A DNA stretch of 64,000 nt from positions 1-64,000 of the forward strand of contig JAJTXY010000021.1 in assembly GCA_021463865.1 (NCBI GenBank), read 5' to 3'. The translations under genes were made by a program, and so were the position numbers. The notes under the pieces are model-generated. The model was not told the DNA's origin. It made no database searches and worked only from the letters and a program-made list of their open reading frames with translations. Shown piece after piece: positions 54,557 through 63,778 of this stretch. Position 1 is the first letter of the stretch; every line of letters starts with the position of its first letter. The stretch comes from Anaerolineae bacterium (lineage in GTDB: Bacteria > Chloroflexota > Anaerolineae > Aggregatilineales > J027).

Positions 54557-55870
54557 ATGAAAGTCAGTATTTTTGGTCTTGGGTATGTGGGGACCGTTTC
54601 GGCGGCGTGTTTGGCCGGGCAAGGGCACGATGTGTTGGGGGTAGATGTAAGTGCCGACAAGGTCAATCAGATTAACAATAAACAAAGCCCGATTGTCGAA
54701 CCCGGCCTTGAACCCCTGATTTCAAAGGGTGTGGAAACTGGTAAATTGAAGGCGACACAAGATACTGCTGCTGCTGTTCGTCATGGGGAAGTATTGCTTA
54801 TCTGCGTCGGGACGCCCTCGCACGCGAATGGTGGTTTGGGATTGACCTATGTGGAACGGGTCGCGCAAGACATCGGTCAGGCGTTGGCAACCGTCAACGA
54901 TTATAAAGTCGTTTCGCTGCGCAGTACGGTGCTGCCGGGTACATTTACTGAGACCCTGAAGCCCATATTGGAACAATATTCCGGCAAAAAGGCCGGGGTA
55001 GATTTTGGCGTCACAGTGAACCCTGAATTCTTGCGCGAAGGTAGCGCGATTGAGGACTTTATCAATCCGCCGTATACGCTGATTGGGGCGGAGGATGAAA
55101 GATCGGGTCAAACACTTGCTCATTTGTACGACGGGATTGATGCCCCTCTGTTTTTCAGCGATCCCGATACCGCCAATATGGTCAAATATGCCTGTAACGC
55201 TTTCCATGCGGTCAAGGTAACGTTTGCCAACGAAATTGGACGGTTGTCAAAGGTGGTCGGAGTAGACAGTACCCGCGTCATGGAGATTTTTACACAGGAT
55301 ACCAAGCTGAATATTTCGCCGCGCTATCTACGTCCCGGTTTTGCGTTCGGGGGGTCGTGTCTGCCGAAAGATTTACGGGCGATTAACTACCTTGCTCGGC
55401 ACACCGATGTGGACATTCCCATGCTGGAAGGCGTGATGGAAAGTAACGTAGAGCATATCGAGTTTGCGCTGGATATGGTGGTGCGAAGTGGTAAGAAATC
55501 CGTGACGCTGGTCGGCCTCAGCTTCAAACCTCACACCGATGATCTGCGCGAAAGTCCGATGGTGGCGTTGGCGGAAACGCTGCTTGGCAAGGGTTACAAA
55601 GTAACAATCTATGATGCTAATGTCAATCTGGCGCGGCTGGTCGGCGGTAATCGTTCGTATATTGAACAAACCATCCCGCATATCGCCTCACTCATGTGCC
55701 ATTCATTGGAAGAAGCGGTGGATGGGGCGGATGTCATTATTGCCTCACACGGCGTCAATGATGATCTGGTGGCGCTGGCACGGGAAGATCAATTGGTGGT
55801 TGACCTGTCGCGTAATTCCAGTAATGCTCATTGGATGGGCAAGTCCGCGTATGAAGGGCTTTGCTGGTAA
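54557..55870 (+). CDS. algD: GDP-mannose 6-dehydrogenase, AlgD-like
   Basis: Oxidises GDP-mannose twice to GDP-mannuronate using NAD. The 437-residue protein has the N-terminal Rossmann G-L-G-Y-V-G-T motif, the central dimerisation helix, and catalytic Cys268 in F-G-G-S-C-L-P-K-D, the same residue number as the catalytic Cys of Pseudomonas AlgD. The segments F-H-A-V-K-V-T-F-A-N-E-I-G and L-S-F-K-P-H-T-D-D-L-R-E-S-P and the final E-G-L-C-W resemble AlgD more than UDP-glucose dehydrogenases. It supplies a uronic acid donor for the polymer. UDP-sugar specificity cannot be ruled out from sequence alone. Confidence 0.9.
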   Translation: MKVSIFGLGYVGTVSAACLAGQGHDVLGVDVSADKVNQINNKQSPIVEPGLEPLISKGVETGKLKATQDTAAAVRHGEVLLICVGTPSHANGGLGLTYVERVAQDIGQALATVNDYKVVSLRSTVLPGTFTETLKPILEQYSGKKAGVDFGVTVNPEFLREGSAIEDFINPPYTLIGAEDERSGQTLAHLYDGIDAPLFFSDPDTANMVKYACNAFHAVKVTFANEIGRLSKVVGVDSTRVMEIFTQDTKLNISPRYLRPGFAFGGSCLPKDLRAINYLARHTDVDIPMLEGVMESNVEHIEFALDMVVRSGKKSVTLVGLSFKPHTDDLRESPMVALAETLLGKGYKVTIYDANVNLARLVGGNRSYIEQTIPHIASLMCHSLEEAVDGADVIIASHGVNDDLVALAREDQLVVDLSRNSSNAHWMGKSAYEGLCW

Positions 55871-55876
55871 GGGCCT

Positions 55877-57232
55877 ATGACCAATCCAAGCGAACAACGT
55901 CCGCGTAAACTGCTGGTGATCGCCTATATCTTTCCGCCGTTTTTTTCGGTGGGGGGGTCTATCCGGGTGGTCAAGTTTCTAAAATACCTGCCCAATCTCG
56001 GTTGGAAACCCTATGTGTTGACCGTAGACGACAGCCGCGAATATAAGAGTCTGCGTCGAGAGGGGAGTGAAGAACTCCTCTCTGACCTGCCATCCGACGT
56101 GGTGGTGTGTCGGGCGGTGGCGGGTGAGGCTTCGTCATCATTGCTGGAAAAAGGACGGGCGGCCCGCGAGAAAAACAAGTTGCTCAAGTTGGTCATCAAT
56201 ACTCTGCGTGATATTCGAGACTGGGTGACACGCTGGTTGCTCATTCCTGATGAAAATATCACGTGGCTGCCGTTTGCGGTGCGACAGGGCCGCCAGATCA
56301 TTAAAGAAAATGAGATTGACGCCATTTTTGTGACCTGCCCTCCCCATTCAGCCGCTGTGATTGGCGCGGTATTAAAACGCCTGACCCGTTGTCCGCTGGT
56401 ATTGGATTTTCGGGATGATTGGGTGGATACGCCGTGGCAAGCCGAGCGCCCTGCTTTTGTACGATGGATCAATAAATGGCTAGAGCGCTTTGCCGTGAGC
56501 AGTGCCAGCAAAGTGGTTTTGGTGACGCCGGTCAGTCACGCTGCCTTTGAAAAACGCTATCCACGCCAGAAGGATAAGATGGTCTATATTCCGAATGGGG
56601 TAGACCTAGCCGATTATGCCTATCTGGATAACGCACCGCCGCCTACTTTTGATGGAAAATTTACGATTGTCCATGCCGGGTTGCTGACGGTTGCCGCTGA
56701 TTGGAATCGTGACCCGAAGGCGTTTTTTCAGGCGTTGGTCAACATCCGCCAAGCGCACCCCGAAATCGGCGAGAATATGCGGATGGTGTTTACCGGGGAA
56801 CTGCCTCCCGAATACAAAGCCTATGTCACTGAGATGGGGTTGGAGAGCATAGTCGAAGAGGCGGGGTATCTGCCACGGCCTGAGTTTGCGACCCTGCTAC
56901 GGAATGCCGATTTGCTGCTGACCATTAATTATGCCGGATTTTCAACCTTAATCCCCGGTAAAATTTATGAATATTGGGCAGTCAGCGGCCCACCCATTAT
57001 GCTGTTGAGCGAACCGGGGGCGGCCCATCAATTGATTCAGCAATATCAATTGGGCGTGGCGCTTAAACAAAACGATACGCTGAGAATTCAGCAGGCTATA
57101 TTAGACTATTATCAGCAGAGGGCGGAGGGGCATCCGGTACGCATTACCCGCGACGGTATTGATAATTTTGCCCGTGCCAAACTCGCTGAAAAATTGGCGG
57201 GAGCATTGGACGGATTGAAATTTAAATCATGA
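55877..57232 (+). CDS. GT4-like glycosyltransferase
   Basis: A 451-residue GT-B protein. The N-terminus has the pattern Y-I-F-P-P-F-F-S-V-G-G-S-I-R, typical of a group of capsule glycosyltransferases whose first loop binds the acceptor. The C-terminal Rossmann domain has G-K-I-Y-E-Y-W-A and the acidic residues that hold the donor phosphate. It begins 7 bases after the algD-like gene and probably uses GDP-mannuronate or another sugar nucleotide; which is unknown. Confidence 0.9.
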   Translation: MTNPSEQRPRKLLVIAYIFPPFFSVGGSIRVVKFLKYLPNLGWKPYVLTVDDSREYKSLRREGSEELLSDLPSDVVVCRAVAGEASSSLLEKGRAAREKNKLLKLVINTLRDIRDWVTRWLLIPDENITWLPFAVRQGRQIIKENEIDAIFVTCPPHSAAVIGAVLKRLTRCPLVLDFRDDWVDTPWQAERPAFVRWINKWLERFAVSSASKVVLVTPVSHAAFEKRYPRQKDKMVYIPNGVDLADYAYLDNAPPPTFDGKFTIVHAGLLTVAADWNRDPKAFFQALVNIRQAHPEIGENMRMVFTGELPPEYKAYVTEMGLESIVEEAGYLPRPEFATLLRNADLLLTINYAGFSTLIPGKIYEYWAVSGPPIMLLSEPGAAHQLIQQYQLGVALKQNDTLRIQQAILDYYQQRAEGHPVRITRDGIDNFARAKLAEKLAGALDGLKFKS

Positions 57233-57265
57233 GATACGTCCTTATGAATGACAGGAAGATTTTAT

Positions 57266-58024
57266 ATGCAGCTTGAAAAGAAAGTGGCTGTAATTACGGG
57301 AGCAGGGCAGGGACTTGGCCTTGCAATGGCAAAAGCCTTTGTTGCAGAAGGGGCAAAGGTTGTCGTTGCCGAATATAATGCCGAAAAGGGCAAGTCTGCG
57401 GCTGAAAGTTTGGGTGCAGGGAACGCCGTATTCGTGCATACTGATGTGCGCGATGTTCAATCGGTGGCGCGGATGGCGGAGACGGCGGTTAGCAGTTTTG
57501 GACGATTGGATATTTTGGTCAATAACGCTGGATTGTTTGGCCGTACCAAAACTGAAGATCTCTCCGAAGAGGAATGGGATCGCATGATGGATACCAATCT
57601 CAAGGGAGCGTTCTTGTGCAGCCAAGCCGCTGGACGGGTCATGATTAAACAGGGCGAGGGTGGTTGCATTATCAGTATGTCCTCGATTAACGGCATCGTC
57701 GGTTTCCCGGAAAGACTGGCCTATAATTGCAGCAAGGCTGCCATTGATGCCCTGACCCGCGTATTGGCTTCGGAGTGGGGTCAGTATAACATCCGTGTGA
57801 ATGCCATCGCGCCGGGGTATGTACGGAATGACGTGTTGGATGAACATATCGCATCGGGGTGGTTTGATGGCGCGGCGATTTTAAAACGTACCCCGCTGGC
57901 CCGCTTTATTGAGGAAGACGACATCGCCAAAGCTGCTGTCTATCTGGCGTCTCCGGCGGCCTATAACGTCAGCGGGGTGGTGCTGCCCGTTGATGGGGGT
58001 TGGGTTGCCTACGGGTATCTATAA
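57266..58024 (+). CDS. SDR-family oxidoreductase
   Basis: A 252-residue classical short-chain dehydrogenase. The coenzyme motif T-G-A-G-Q-G-L-G is at residues 12-19, N-N-A-G-L follows, and the active site is Ser in S-M-S-S with Tyr-x3-Lys in Y-N-C-S-K. The D/Y-residue pattern after the second strand suggests NAD or NADP use but cannot decide. AGGAAG eight bases before ATG 57266 sets the start. It probably alters a sugar or its precursor in the locus, for example a keto or 6-deoxy step, but a general metabolic role is also possible. Confidence 0.93.
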   Translation: MQLEKKVAVITGAGQGLGLAMAKAFVAEGAKVVVAEYNAEKGKSAAESLGAGNAVFVHTDVRDVQSVARMAETAVSSFGRLDILVNNAGLFGRTKTEDLSEEEWDRMMDTNLKGAFLCSQAAGRVMIKQGEGGCIISMSSINGIVGFPERLAYNCSKAAIDALTRVLASEWGQYNIRVNAIAPGYVRNDVLDEHIASGWFDGAAILKRTPLARFIEEDDIAKAAVYLASPAAYNVSGVVLPVDGGWVAYGYL

Positions 58025-58026
58025 AT

Positions 58027-59238
58027 ATGAGCGAAACACGCTTCCCTCTGCCCGGTAAATATTTATTTGTGGCCGGTATCAACCTGACCGTGCAGAAACT
58101 GAACAGTCCAGCCCAACGCCTGCCCTATGCCCTCGCCCCGTATGTGGAGCAACTGGATTTGGTTGGGTATGTCAATTTTTATGGCGGCCCACCAACCTCT
58201 AAGTTCAATAAATTGGCGAAGGGGGCGACCCATTTGCTGAGGGATCGGGTGAGTGTGACCCAAGAGGATAACGTGCGACGGTTGATTGCACGACGGCTGC
58301 CTCTGCCCCGTTCAGTTGATGTCAAGATGCAAAGCCGCTGGATATACCAAATCCTGAAAGGTCATTTGGCACGAAAATATGACGTGGCGATTGTGGCCCA
58401 TGCCGAAAATGCCCCACTTGCCAAACTGCTGAAGAATTCCGGTATCGCGCAGCATCTCATCTACAACGATTGGGATTATTACCCCGGCTATGTTGAAGCT
58501 GAATACCGTGATTTGGTGGCGGGTTATGAGCAACTGCATGTGGATTTGGCAGATGGGGTTGCGTCGGTAAGCCGTCCCCTGCAAGAACTGCGTACCCAGC
58601 AGGGTGCAAAGCGCACCATTGTGATTCCGAATGCCGTTGAATTTGAGAAATTTAATCGGGCGTACCAAAATCGCAAACCACACCCGCCGACCCTGATTTA
58701 TTGCGGCAGCGTGGATGCACGGTGGGGGATTGACCTAGCCATTCGTGCCCTGCCAACCCTACGCCAGCAGATTCCTGATATACGGGTAATGGTGGTTGGG
58801 GGCGGGCCAGCCGAAGAGGAATTGCAGAGCCTTGCTAAAGAAATCGGCGTGAGTGAGCAGGTCGTCTTCACCGGGGCAGTGCCCTATGAGCAATTACCGG
58901 ATATGATGGCGGAGGCCGATATTGGCTTGGCAACTTCGCGGCAGGACGAGTTTCGCAAATATGCCTCCCCGATGAAAATCACTGAGTATATGGCGGCGGG
59001 GTTGCCTGTTATCGCATCCGGTGGCGGGGAAGCCGAGCAAATGATTGAAGAGTCGCGCGGAGGGGTACATATCGAATATGACACGGATGCCCTGATACAA
59101 GCGGTGCTGTCGCTGATGCAAAATCGTACTCAATTGGAAATGATGCAGCAGGCCGCATTAGATTATGCCCACAGCCGCACATGGGACGAGATGGGCAAAC
59201 GACTTGCCTTATTTATGGCGGAGATATTGCGATCATGA
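58027..59238 (+). CDS. GT4-family glycosyltransferase
   Basis: A 403-residue GT-B glycosyltransferase. The donor domain contains Y-C-G-S-V-D-A-R-W-G-I, F-T-G-A-V-P-Y, and the E-Y-M-A-A-G-L-P-V motif. ATG 58027 lies two bases after the SDR stop. Its stop overlaps the next glycosyltransferase start by four bases, so translation of the two is likely coupled. The N-terminal acceptor domain resembles enzymes that extend lipid-linked oligosaccharides. Donor and linkage unknown. Confidence 0.92.
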   Translation: MSETRFPLPGKYLFVAGINLTVQKLNSPAQRLPYALAPYVEQLDLVGYVNFYGGPPTSKFNKLAKGATHLLRDRVSVTQEDNVRRLIARRLPLPRSVDVKMQSRWIYQILKGHLARKYDVAIVAHAENAPLAKLLKNSGIAQHLIYNDWDYYPGYVEAEYRDLVAGYEQLHVDLADGVASVSRPLQELRTQQGAKRTIVIPNAVEFEKFNRAYQNRKPHPPTLIYCGSVDARWGIDLAIRALPTLRQQIPDIRVMVVGGGPAEEELQSLAKEIGVSEQVVFTGAVPYEQLPDMMAEADIGLATSRQDEFRKYASPMKITEYMAAGLPVIASGGGEAEQMIEESRGGVHIEYDTDALIQAVLSLMQNRTQLEMMQQAALDYAHSRTWDEMGKRLALFMAEILRS

Positions 59239-60341
59239 GAATACTCTTTTTATCGGATAGGCCGCCGAGTGGGGCGAAAATGGCCGATGCCTATCAAACC
59301 CGATTGGAAGGTTTGTCACACGGTTTACAGGCGCACGGTGTCGAAACCGAATTTTTGTCGCTGCGAACCTTGCGTGTCAAAGGGCCGCATCTGTTGTTTT
59401 CGTTGAATGCCCCTGCAATTGCCCGACATGCCAAGTCGTTTGACGTGATCCATGCTGCTGGGGCGGGTTCGGCAACAGCGGCGGCGGTGGCACGTTGGTT
59501 CAACAAACATCATGTAGTATTTGACGTGCATGGCGATGAATTGATGGAGACGCGGCTGGAATGGGATAAAAAACGCTCCCTACGGTCAGGCTATCTCGTT
59601 TTTCAGAGCGCCGTTTTGACCCAATTGGCCCGTCGCATGGCGAATACGCTGCTGATGGTGTCCGGCCCATTCCAAGAACGGTATGCCAAACGCGGTGTGC
59701 CGGAATCGAAAATGATTATTGTGCGGAATGGCGTGGATACTTCGTTATTTAAACCCACCACTCTACCCAATGATGGCACAGTGCGGATTTGTTATGCGGG
59801 CAGTTTTCAGGCATGGCAGGCGGCGGATGTGTTGCAAGCGGCATTGGTCCAAAATATCCGTGATGGGGTGCATTTCCACCTTATCGGATTTGCTGAGGGT
59901 GATCAGGAACTCAAGGCTCAATTTGCCGCGAAACTGAGCGATCATGCCACGTTGGAAAATCGGATGCCGGTTGATCAACTGCCCGACAAATTAGCCCCGA
60001 TGGACGTATTGGTGATTTCACGCACGCGCCATCCGGTGATGCAAGGGGGATTGCCAAGCAAATTTGCCGAATATCTGGCGATGGGCAAGCCGCTGATTGT
60101 CACTAACGTAGATGAGACCTCCAAATTTGTGCGCGAGGCCGAGTGTGGGTTGGTGTGTGAGCCGACGGTGGAAAGTATGAGTGCTGCTATCCGTACCGCT
60201 AGTCAATGGACTGCTGAAGAACGTCAGCGTATGGGTGAAAATGCACGGCGCTTGGCGGAAACGACCTTTGATTGGAAAGTGCTTGCCAAACATTACCTAG
60301 ATGAATTGCAACCCCGCCTGAATAAAGGAGGTCACTCATGA
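59235..60341 (+). CDS. GT4-family glycosyltransferase
   Basis: A 368-residue GT-B enzyme starting M-R-I-L-F-L-S-D-R-P-P-S-G. The donor domain has Y-A-G-S-F-Q-A-W-Q-A-A-D and the E-Y-L-A-M-G-K-P motif. The ATG overlaps the previous stop (ATGA) and its own stop overlaps the next start in the same way, so three genes are likely translated as a coupled set. It has a basic patch in the first domain that may contact the membrane. Confidence 0.92.
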   Translation: MRILFLSDRPPSGAKMADAYQTRLEGLSHGLQAHGVETEFLSLRTLRVKGPHLLFSLNAPAIARHAKSFDVIHAAGAGSATAAAVARWFNKHHVVFDVHGDELMETRLEWDKKRSLRSGYLVFQSAVLTQLARRMANTLLMVSGPFQERYAKRGVPESKMIIVRNGVDTSLFKPTTLPNDGTVRICYAGSFQAWQAADVLQAALVQNIRDGVHFHLIGFAEGDQELKAQFAAKLSDHATLENRMPVDQLPDKLAPMDVLVISRTRHPVMQGGLPSKFAEYLAMGKPLIVTNVDETSKFVREAECGLVCEPTVESMSAAIRTASQWTAEERQRMGENARRLAETTFDWKVLAKHYLDELQPRLNKGGHS

Positions 60342-61888
60342 GCCGCGCTGTGATGATTCTCGCCGACCCGCGTGATATGGCCTCTTTGAATTTCGAGGGC
60401 ATCCAAGTCCCCGGCTTCGATCGGGTGATTGTACGGGTGGCGGATTTCGCCCGCCTCAAAGAAGAAGCCCCGACCATTAAGGCCGAGATTGAACGCGATA
60501 ATGTGGGGCTGGTCATCTATGCCCGTAACGACCAAGTATTTGAGCGCCATTCGATTGCTTATTGCATCCGCTATTTTCAGACAGGTTATTCTTCGTTGAG
60601 CGGGATTGATACCGAAGAAGCCTTTAGTCAGGCCCGGTCCATCATTGTGGATTTACAGGGTAAGGAAGGGATTTTTGAAGTCCCGCCGATTGCCGCCCCA
60701 ACCAAAAAAGTCGCCAGCCAAACGCAGGGCACGTTCTCGCTGATTTTTGATACCGAACAACTGGCGTGCATCAAAGTTGGCTTGCCACGTATTTTGCCCC
60801 TGCTCGATCAATATGGAGTCAAGGCGACCTTTTTCTGCACTGGCTTTGTGCAGGATGTGTATCCCAAGACCCTGCCTGTGATTGCGGAACGGGGGCACGA
60901 AATCGGCATACACGGGCCGCATCATGAATGGATGGCCGGGTTATCGGCGGATGAACAGCGCCGTCGTTTGACCGCCCATGTTGAACAATTCCGCCAGTAT
61001 TATCCGGTGGTCGGGGCGAACTTTATTTTCCGCACCGATGCTCATACGATTCCGATTTTGGTGGATTTGGGGATGCGCTATTGTACGGCGTTTGCGCTGC
61101 ATCATTACAAACCAATGGCCTATCGTCAGGTCAATACTCAGCCCGTGCCGATTGTGACAGATAGGGGCGGGATATGGATGGTGCCTGTGCCTGCTGAGAC
61201 CTATGACTGGCCGTGGTTCGGGACACGCCTCGCTATTGATTCAGCGTTAGTGCGCTCCAAACGCGAAACAGGTCAGCCGCATGTCTCAGTGTTGATGCAC
61301 CCCTTCCGAGATGGCTCTAAGATGCACCTCAAACAGTTAGAGGCGATGCTGGAATATCTGACTCAGAAGCGTCAGTTAAAAGCCGTGACACTCGAGCAGC
61401 ACATGACCGAACCTTCCCCAAGTCAAGCTGATACTCGCATTTATATGAACTATCTGCGGGTGGATGGCAGTCACCCCGACGGCTATCAGCGCGAATTTTG
61501 GTCACGTGCCGAATACTATTGGGATCGGCTGTCGGCGGTGTATCATGGCCTAAAAGCGATTGGCAAAAATCCGGCGTTGGTGGTCGAACCACAAAATATC
61601 ACCCACGCCGTCCACCCCGAAGCCCCCACCGGAGGGACGCCCATCGCGTTTGACCCGATGGCCGCTTCGCAAGATTATCCCGATGGCCCGGATTGGGAGC
61701 GCTTCTTGAAACTCTTGCGCGAGTCGGATGAGGGGGCGCAGGTTTTTTCCCCGCCAAGTGCGGAAGAACAGAAGGCATTTATCAACAAGCTCAAGAAACC
61801 ACGCCACCTACGGGATGTGACGGGTCTGCCGCCAGAGGCCGCGATTCGGGCCGTTTATAAACTCCGCAAGGGCCGCCCTTACTTCTGA
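60338..61888 (+). CDS. polysaccharide deacetylase family protein with extra C-terminal domain
   Basis: A 516-residue protein with three parts: residues 1-125 of unknown fold, a NodB-like deacetylase domain (about 130-360) and a C-terminal extension (about 375-516). The metal site is D138-T-E140 and the H192-G-P-H195-H196 group, with the usual T-F-F-C-T-G strand near residue 165. The second acidic residue is Glu where the classic TFDD motif has Asp, as in some HpPgdA-like and exosortase-linked deacetylases. It would remove N- or O-acetyl groups from the polymer. It has no signal peptide, so it may act on lipid-linked intermediates in the cytosol or have lost export. Confidence 0.85.
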   Translation: MSRAVMILADPRDMASLNFEGIQVPGFDRVIVRVADFARLKEEAPTIKAEIERDNVGLVIYARNDQVFERHSIAYCIRYFQTGYSSLSGIDTEEAFSQARSIIVDLQGKEGIFEVPPIAAPTKKVASQTQGTFSLIFDTEQLACIKVGLPRILPLLDQYGVKATFFCTGFVQDVYPKTLPVIAERGHEIGIHGPHHEWMAGLSADEQRRRLTAHVEQFRQYYPVVGANFIFRTDAHTIPILVDLGMRYCTAFALHHYKPMAYRQVNTQPVPIVTDRGGIWMVPVPAETYDWPWFGTRLAIDSALVRSKRETGQPHVSVLMHPFRDGSKMHLKQLEAMLEYLTQKRQLKAVTLEQHMTEPSPSQADTRIYMNYLRVDGSHPDGYQREFWSRAEYYWDRLSAVYHGLKAIGKNPALVVEPQNITHAVHPEAPTGGTPIAFDPMAASQDYPDGPDWERFLKLLRESDEGAQVFSPPSAEEQKAFINKLKKPRHLRDVTGLPPEAAIRAVYKLRKGRPYF

Positions 61889-61906
61889 TTGGGGCAGAGG
61901 GAAACA

Positions 61907-63028
61907 ATGGTATACAAACCACGTGTGCTGATTATCGGCCCGACCCTCAAACAAATGGGTGGGGTGGGCATGGTCAATGAAATCTTGCTGGCCTCGACAA
62001 GCCTGCGGGATGATTTTGAACTGCTGCATCTCGATACTACCCGTCCCGAAGACTCGATTGACCAAGTGGCGACGCTGGCGGTGGGCAATTTTTGGCTGTT
62101 TTTTAAGCAATGGCTTCAACTTCTGCGAATTCTCATTACCCAGCGCCCTAAAATCATGCACCAGCCGATTACGGATCGCGTCTCCTTTTATAAAGAGGGG
62201 ATATTTATGCTGACGGCGCGATTGTTTGGGGTGCGCGTCGTGGGGCATCTGCACGGCAATGCTTTTAAGCAGTTGGCGGAAAATAAACGCAAACCTGTAC
62301 GCCAAAGTGTGTGGTTAGTGATGCGCCTACCCAAAGTGGTCATCGCCCTGTCCGATGGCTGGCGCGATTATCTGCTGCAACAGGTTTCCCCTAAATTGAA
62401 AATCGTGGTAGTTGAAAATACGGTAGACGCCGATTTTGCTCAACTCGCCCATCAGCCTGTCGAAAAATCAAATCGAACAAGTTGCAAGGTGCTGTTTATG
62501 GGCAGTTTGGGAACACGCAAGGGTGTACCCGAAATCTTAAAGGCCTTGCCCATCGTGCGTGCCGAAAATCCTGCCGTTGAATTTGTAGTGCCGGGTGGAT
62601 TGGAACTCGGCGCGGAGCAGGGGTTAATTGACCAAGCCAAAAGTGAAGCATTGGCGGTGGGGGGCGTTAGTTTCCCCGGTATCGTCACGGGCCAGTCGAA
62701 ATTGGAGTTGTTTAAAGACGCCGATATTTTCCTGCTGCCTTCCCATCATGAGAATTTTCCTATCTCGGTTCTCGAAGCAATGGCATCCCGGTTGCCGCTG
62801 GTCATAACACCAGTCGGTGCTTTGCCGGAAGTCTTGCAAGATGGGATACACTGCCTATTTGTACCGGTGGGGGATGTGCAGAAAATTGCCGAGGCGGTTT
62901 TAAAGTTGTCTCAAGACCCGACCTTGCGTGACACAATGGGGGCAGCAAATTTGGCGCTGTATCAATCTCGATTCGCCCCCGAAGCCATGATGGACAAGAT
63001 CAAAACTATTTATTCGCAGCTTTTATAA
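61907..63028 (+). CDS. GT4-family glycosyltransferase
   Basis: A 373-residue GT-B glycosyltransferase with an N-terminal G-P-T-L-K-Q-M-G-G-V-G-M loop and the C-terminal motif L-P-S-H-H-E-N-F-P-I-S-V-L-E-A-M-A, whose E-x7-E pattern is the donor-binding signature of family 4. ATG 61907 is 18 bases after the deacetylase stop. The stop codon overlaps or abuts the start of the methyltransferase gene. Confidence 0.93.
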   Translation: MVYKPRVLIIGPTLKQMGGVGMVNEILLASTSLRDDFELLHLDTTRPEDSIDQVATLAVGNFWLFFKQWLQLLRILITQRPKIMHQPITDRVSFYKEGIFMLTARLFGVRVVGHLHGNAFKQLAENKRKPVRQSVWLVMRLPKVVIALSDGWRDYLLQQVSPKLKIVVVENTVDADFAQLAHQPVEKSNRTSCKVLFMGSLGTRKGVPEILKALPIVRAENPAVEFVVPGGLELGAEQGLIDQAKSEALAVGGVSFPGIVTGQSKLELFKDADIFLLPSHHENFPISVLEAMASRLPLVITPVGALPEVLQDGIHCLFVPVGDVQKIAEAVLKLSQDPTLRDTMGAANLALYQSRFAPEAMMDKIKTIYSQLL

Positions 63029-63753
63029 TGGAGTATCCAATGGATAAAAAAGACACGACGTTGTATTCGCCACCGCCGATTACCGAAAAATACACGGGCT
63101 ATATCCCTGACCATTGGGGGCAAGATTCGGTTTCACTTTTGCCCAAAGGCAATGGGCGGCTGTGTCTCGATCACGGCTGTGGCGATGGTCGGTCACGTAA
63201 ATTGATTGAGTCGTTCGGCTGGAAATGGGTTGGGGTGGATATTGAGGGGAATGTGAGCCTGATTTGTGATGGTCACTATTTGCCATTTAAAGCCAATACC
63301 TTTGACCACGCGATTAGCAACGCCGTGTTTGAGCATTTATATGATCCCTTTCAGGCGGCACGTGAAATTTTCCGCGTCATGAAACCGGGGGCCTATTTGC
63401 AGGGCGAGGTGGCCTTCCAAGAGCCGTTCCACGCTAACTCATATTTTCATATGTCGCATATGGGCACGAAGCAAATGTTGACGACGGCGGGGTTTGAAGT
63501 GATTCGGCTGTGGCCTACATGGCATTTGTTTGAGGCGCAGATGCAAAATATGTTCCCCGTGCCCATCGTTTCACCCACCTTGCGTTTTGTGGCCCGTTGG
63601 ACAGCGAAGGGCCTGATGGCGGGTCGGGCATTGGGCTTGAAGCAGGTTTCCAAGATGAAAGGCCGCAGTCCCGAAGAAATCCAACGCCGCCTAGAAATTG
63701 ACCGCTTGAGTTATACCGGGTCGGTGGCGTTCTTTGCCCGCAAACCTGCCTAA
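63028..63753 (+). CDS. class I SAM-dependent methyltransferase
   Basis: A 241-residue protein with a Rossmann methyltransferase core. Motif I L-D-H-G-C-G-D-G is at about residues 46-53, followed by an acidic end of strand 2 (V-D-I-E) and motif IV A-I-S-N-A-V-F-E-H-L. The cap region after it is rich in His and Phe. In capsule loci such enzymes methylate a sugar of the repeat unit or the chain end, which can stop elongation. The ATG at 63028 overlaps the previous TAA; ATG 63040 with GGAG is an alternative. Confidence 0.9.
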   Translation: MEYPMDKKDTTLYSPPPITEKYTGYIPDHWGQDSVSLLPKGNGRLCLDHGCGDGRSRKLIESFGWKWVGVDIEGNVSLICDGHYLPFKANTFDHAISNAVFEHLYDPFQAAREIFRVMKPGAYLQGEVAFQEPFHANSYFHMSHMGTKQMLTTAGFEVIRLWPTWHLFEAQMQNMFPVPIVSPTLRFVARWTAKGLMAGRALGLKQVSKMKGRSPEEIQRRLEIDRLSYTGSVAFFARKPA

Positions 63754-63778
63754 TATCCCTTCATCGGCTGCACGGCGG

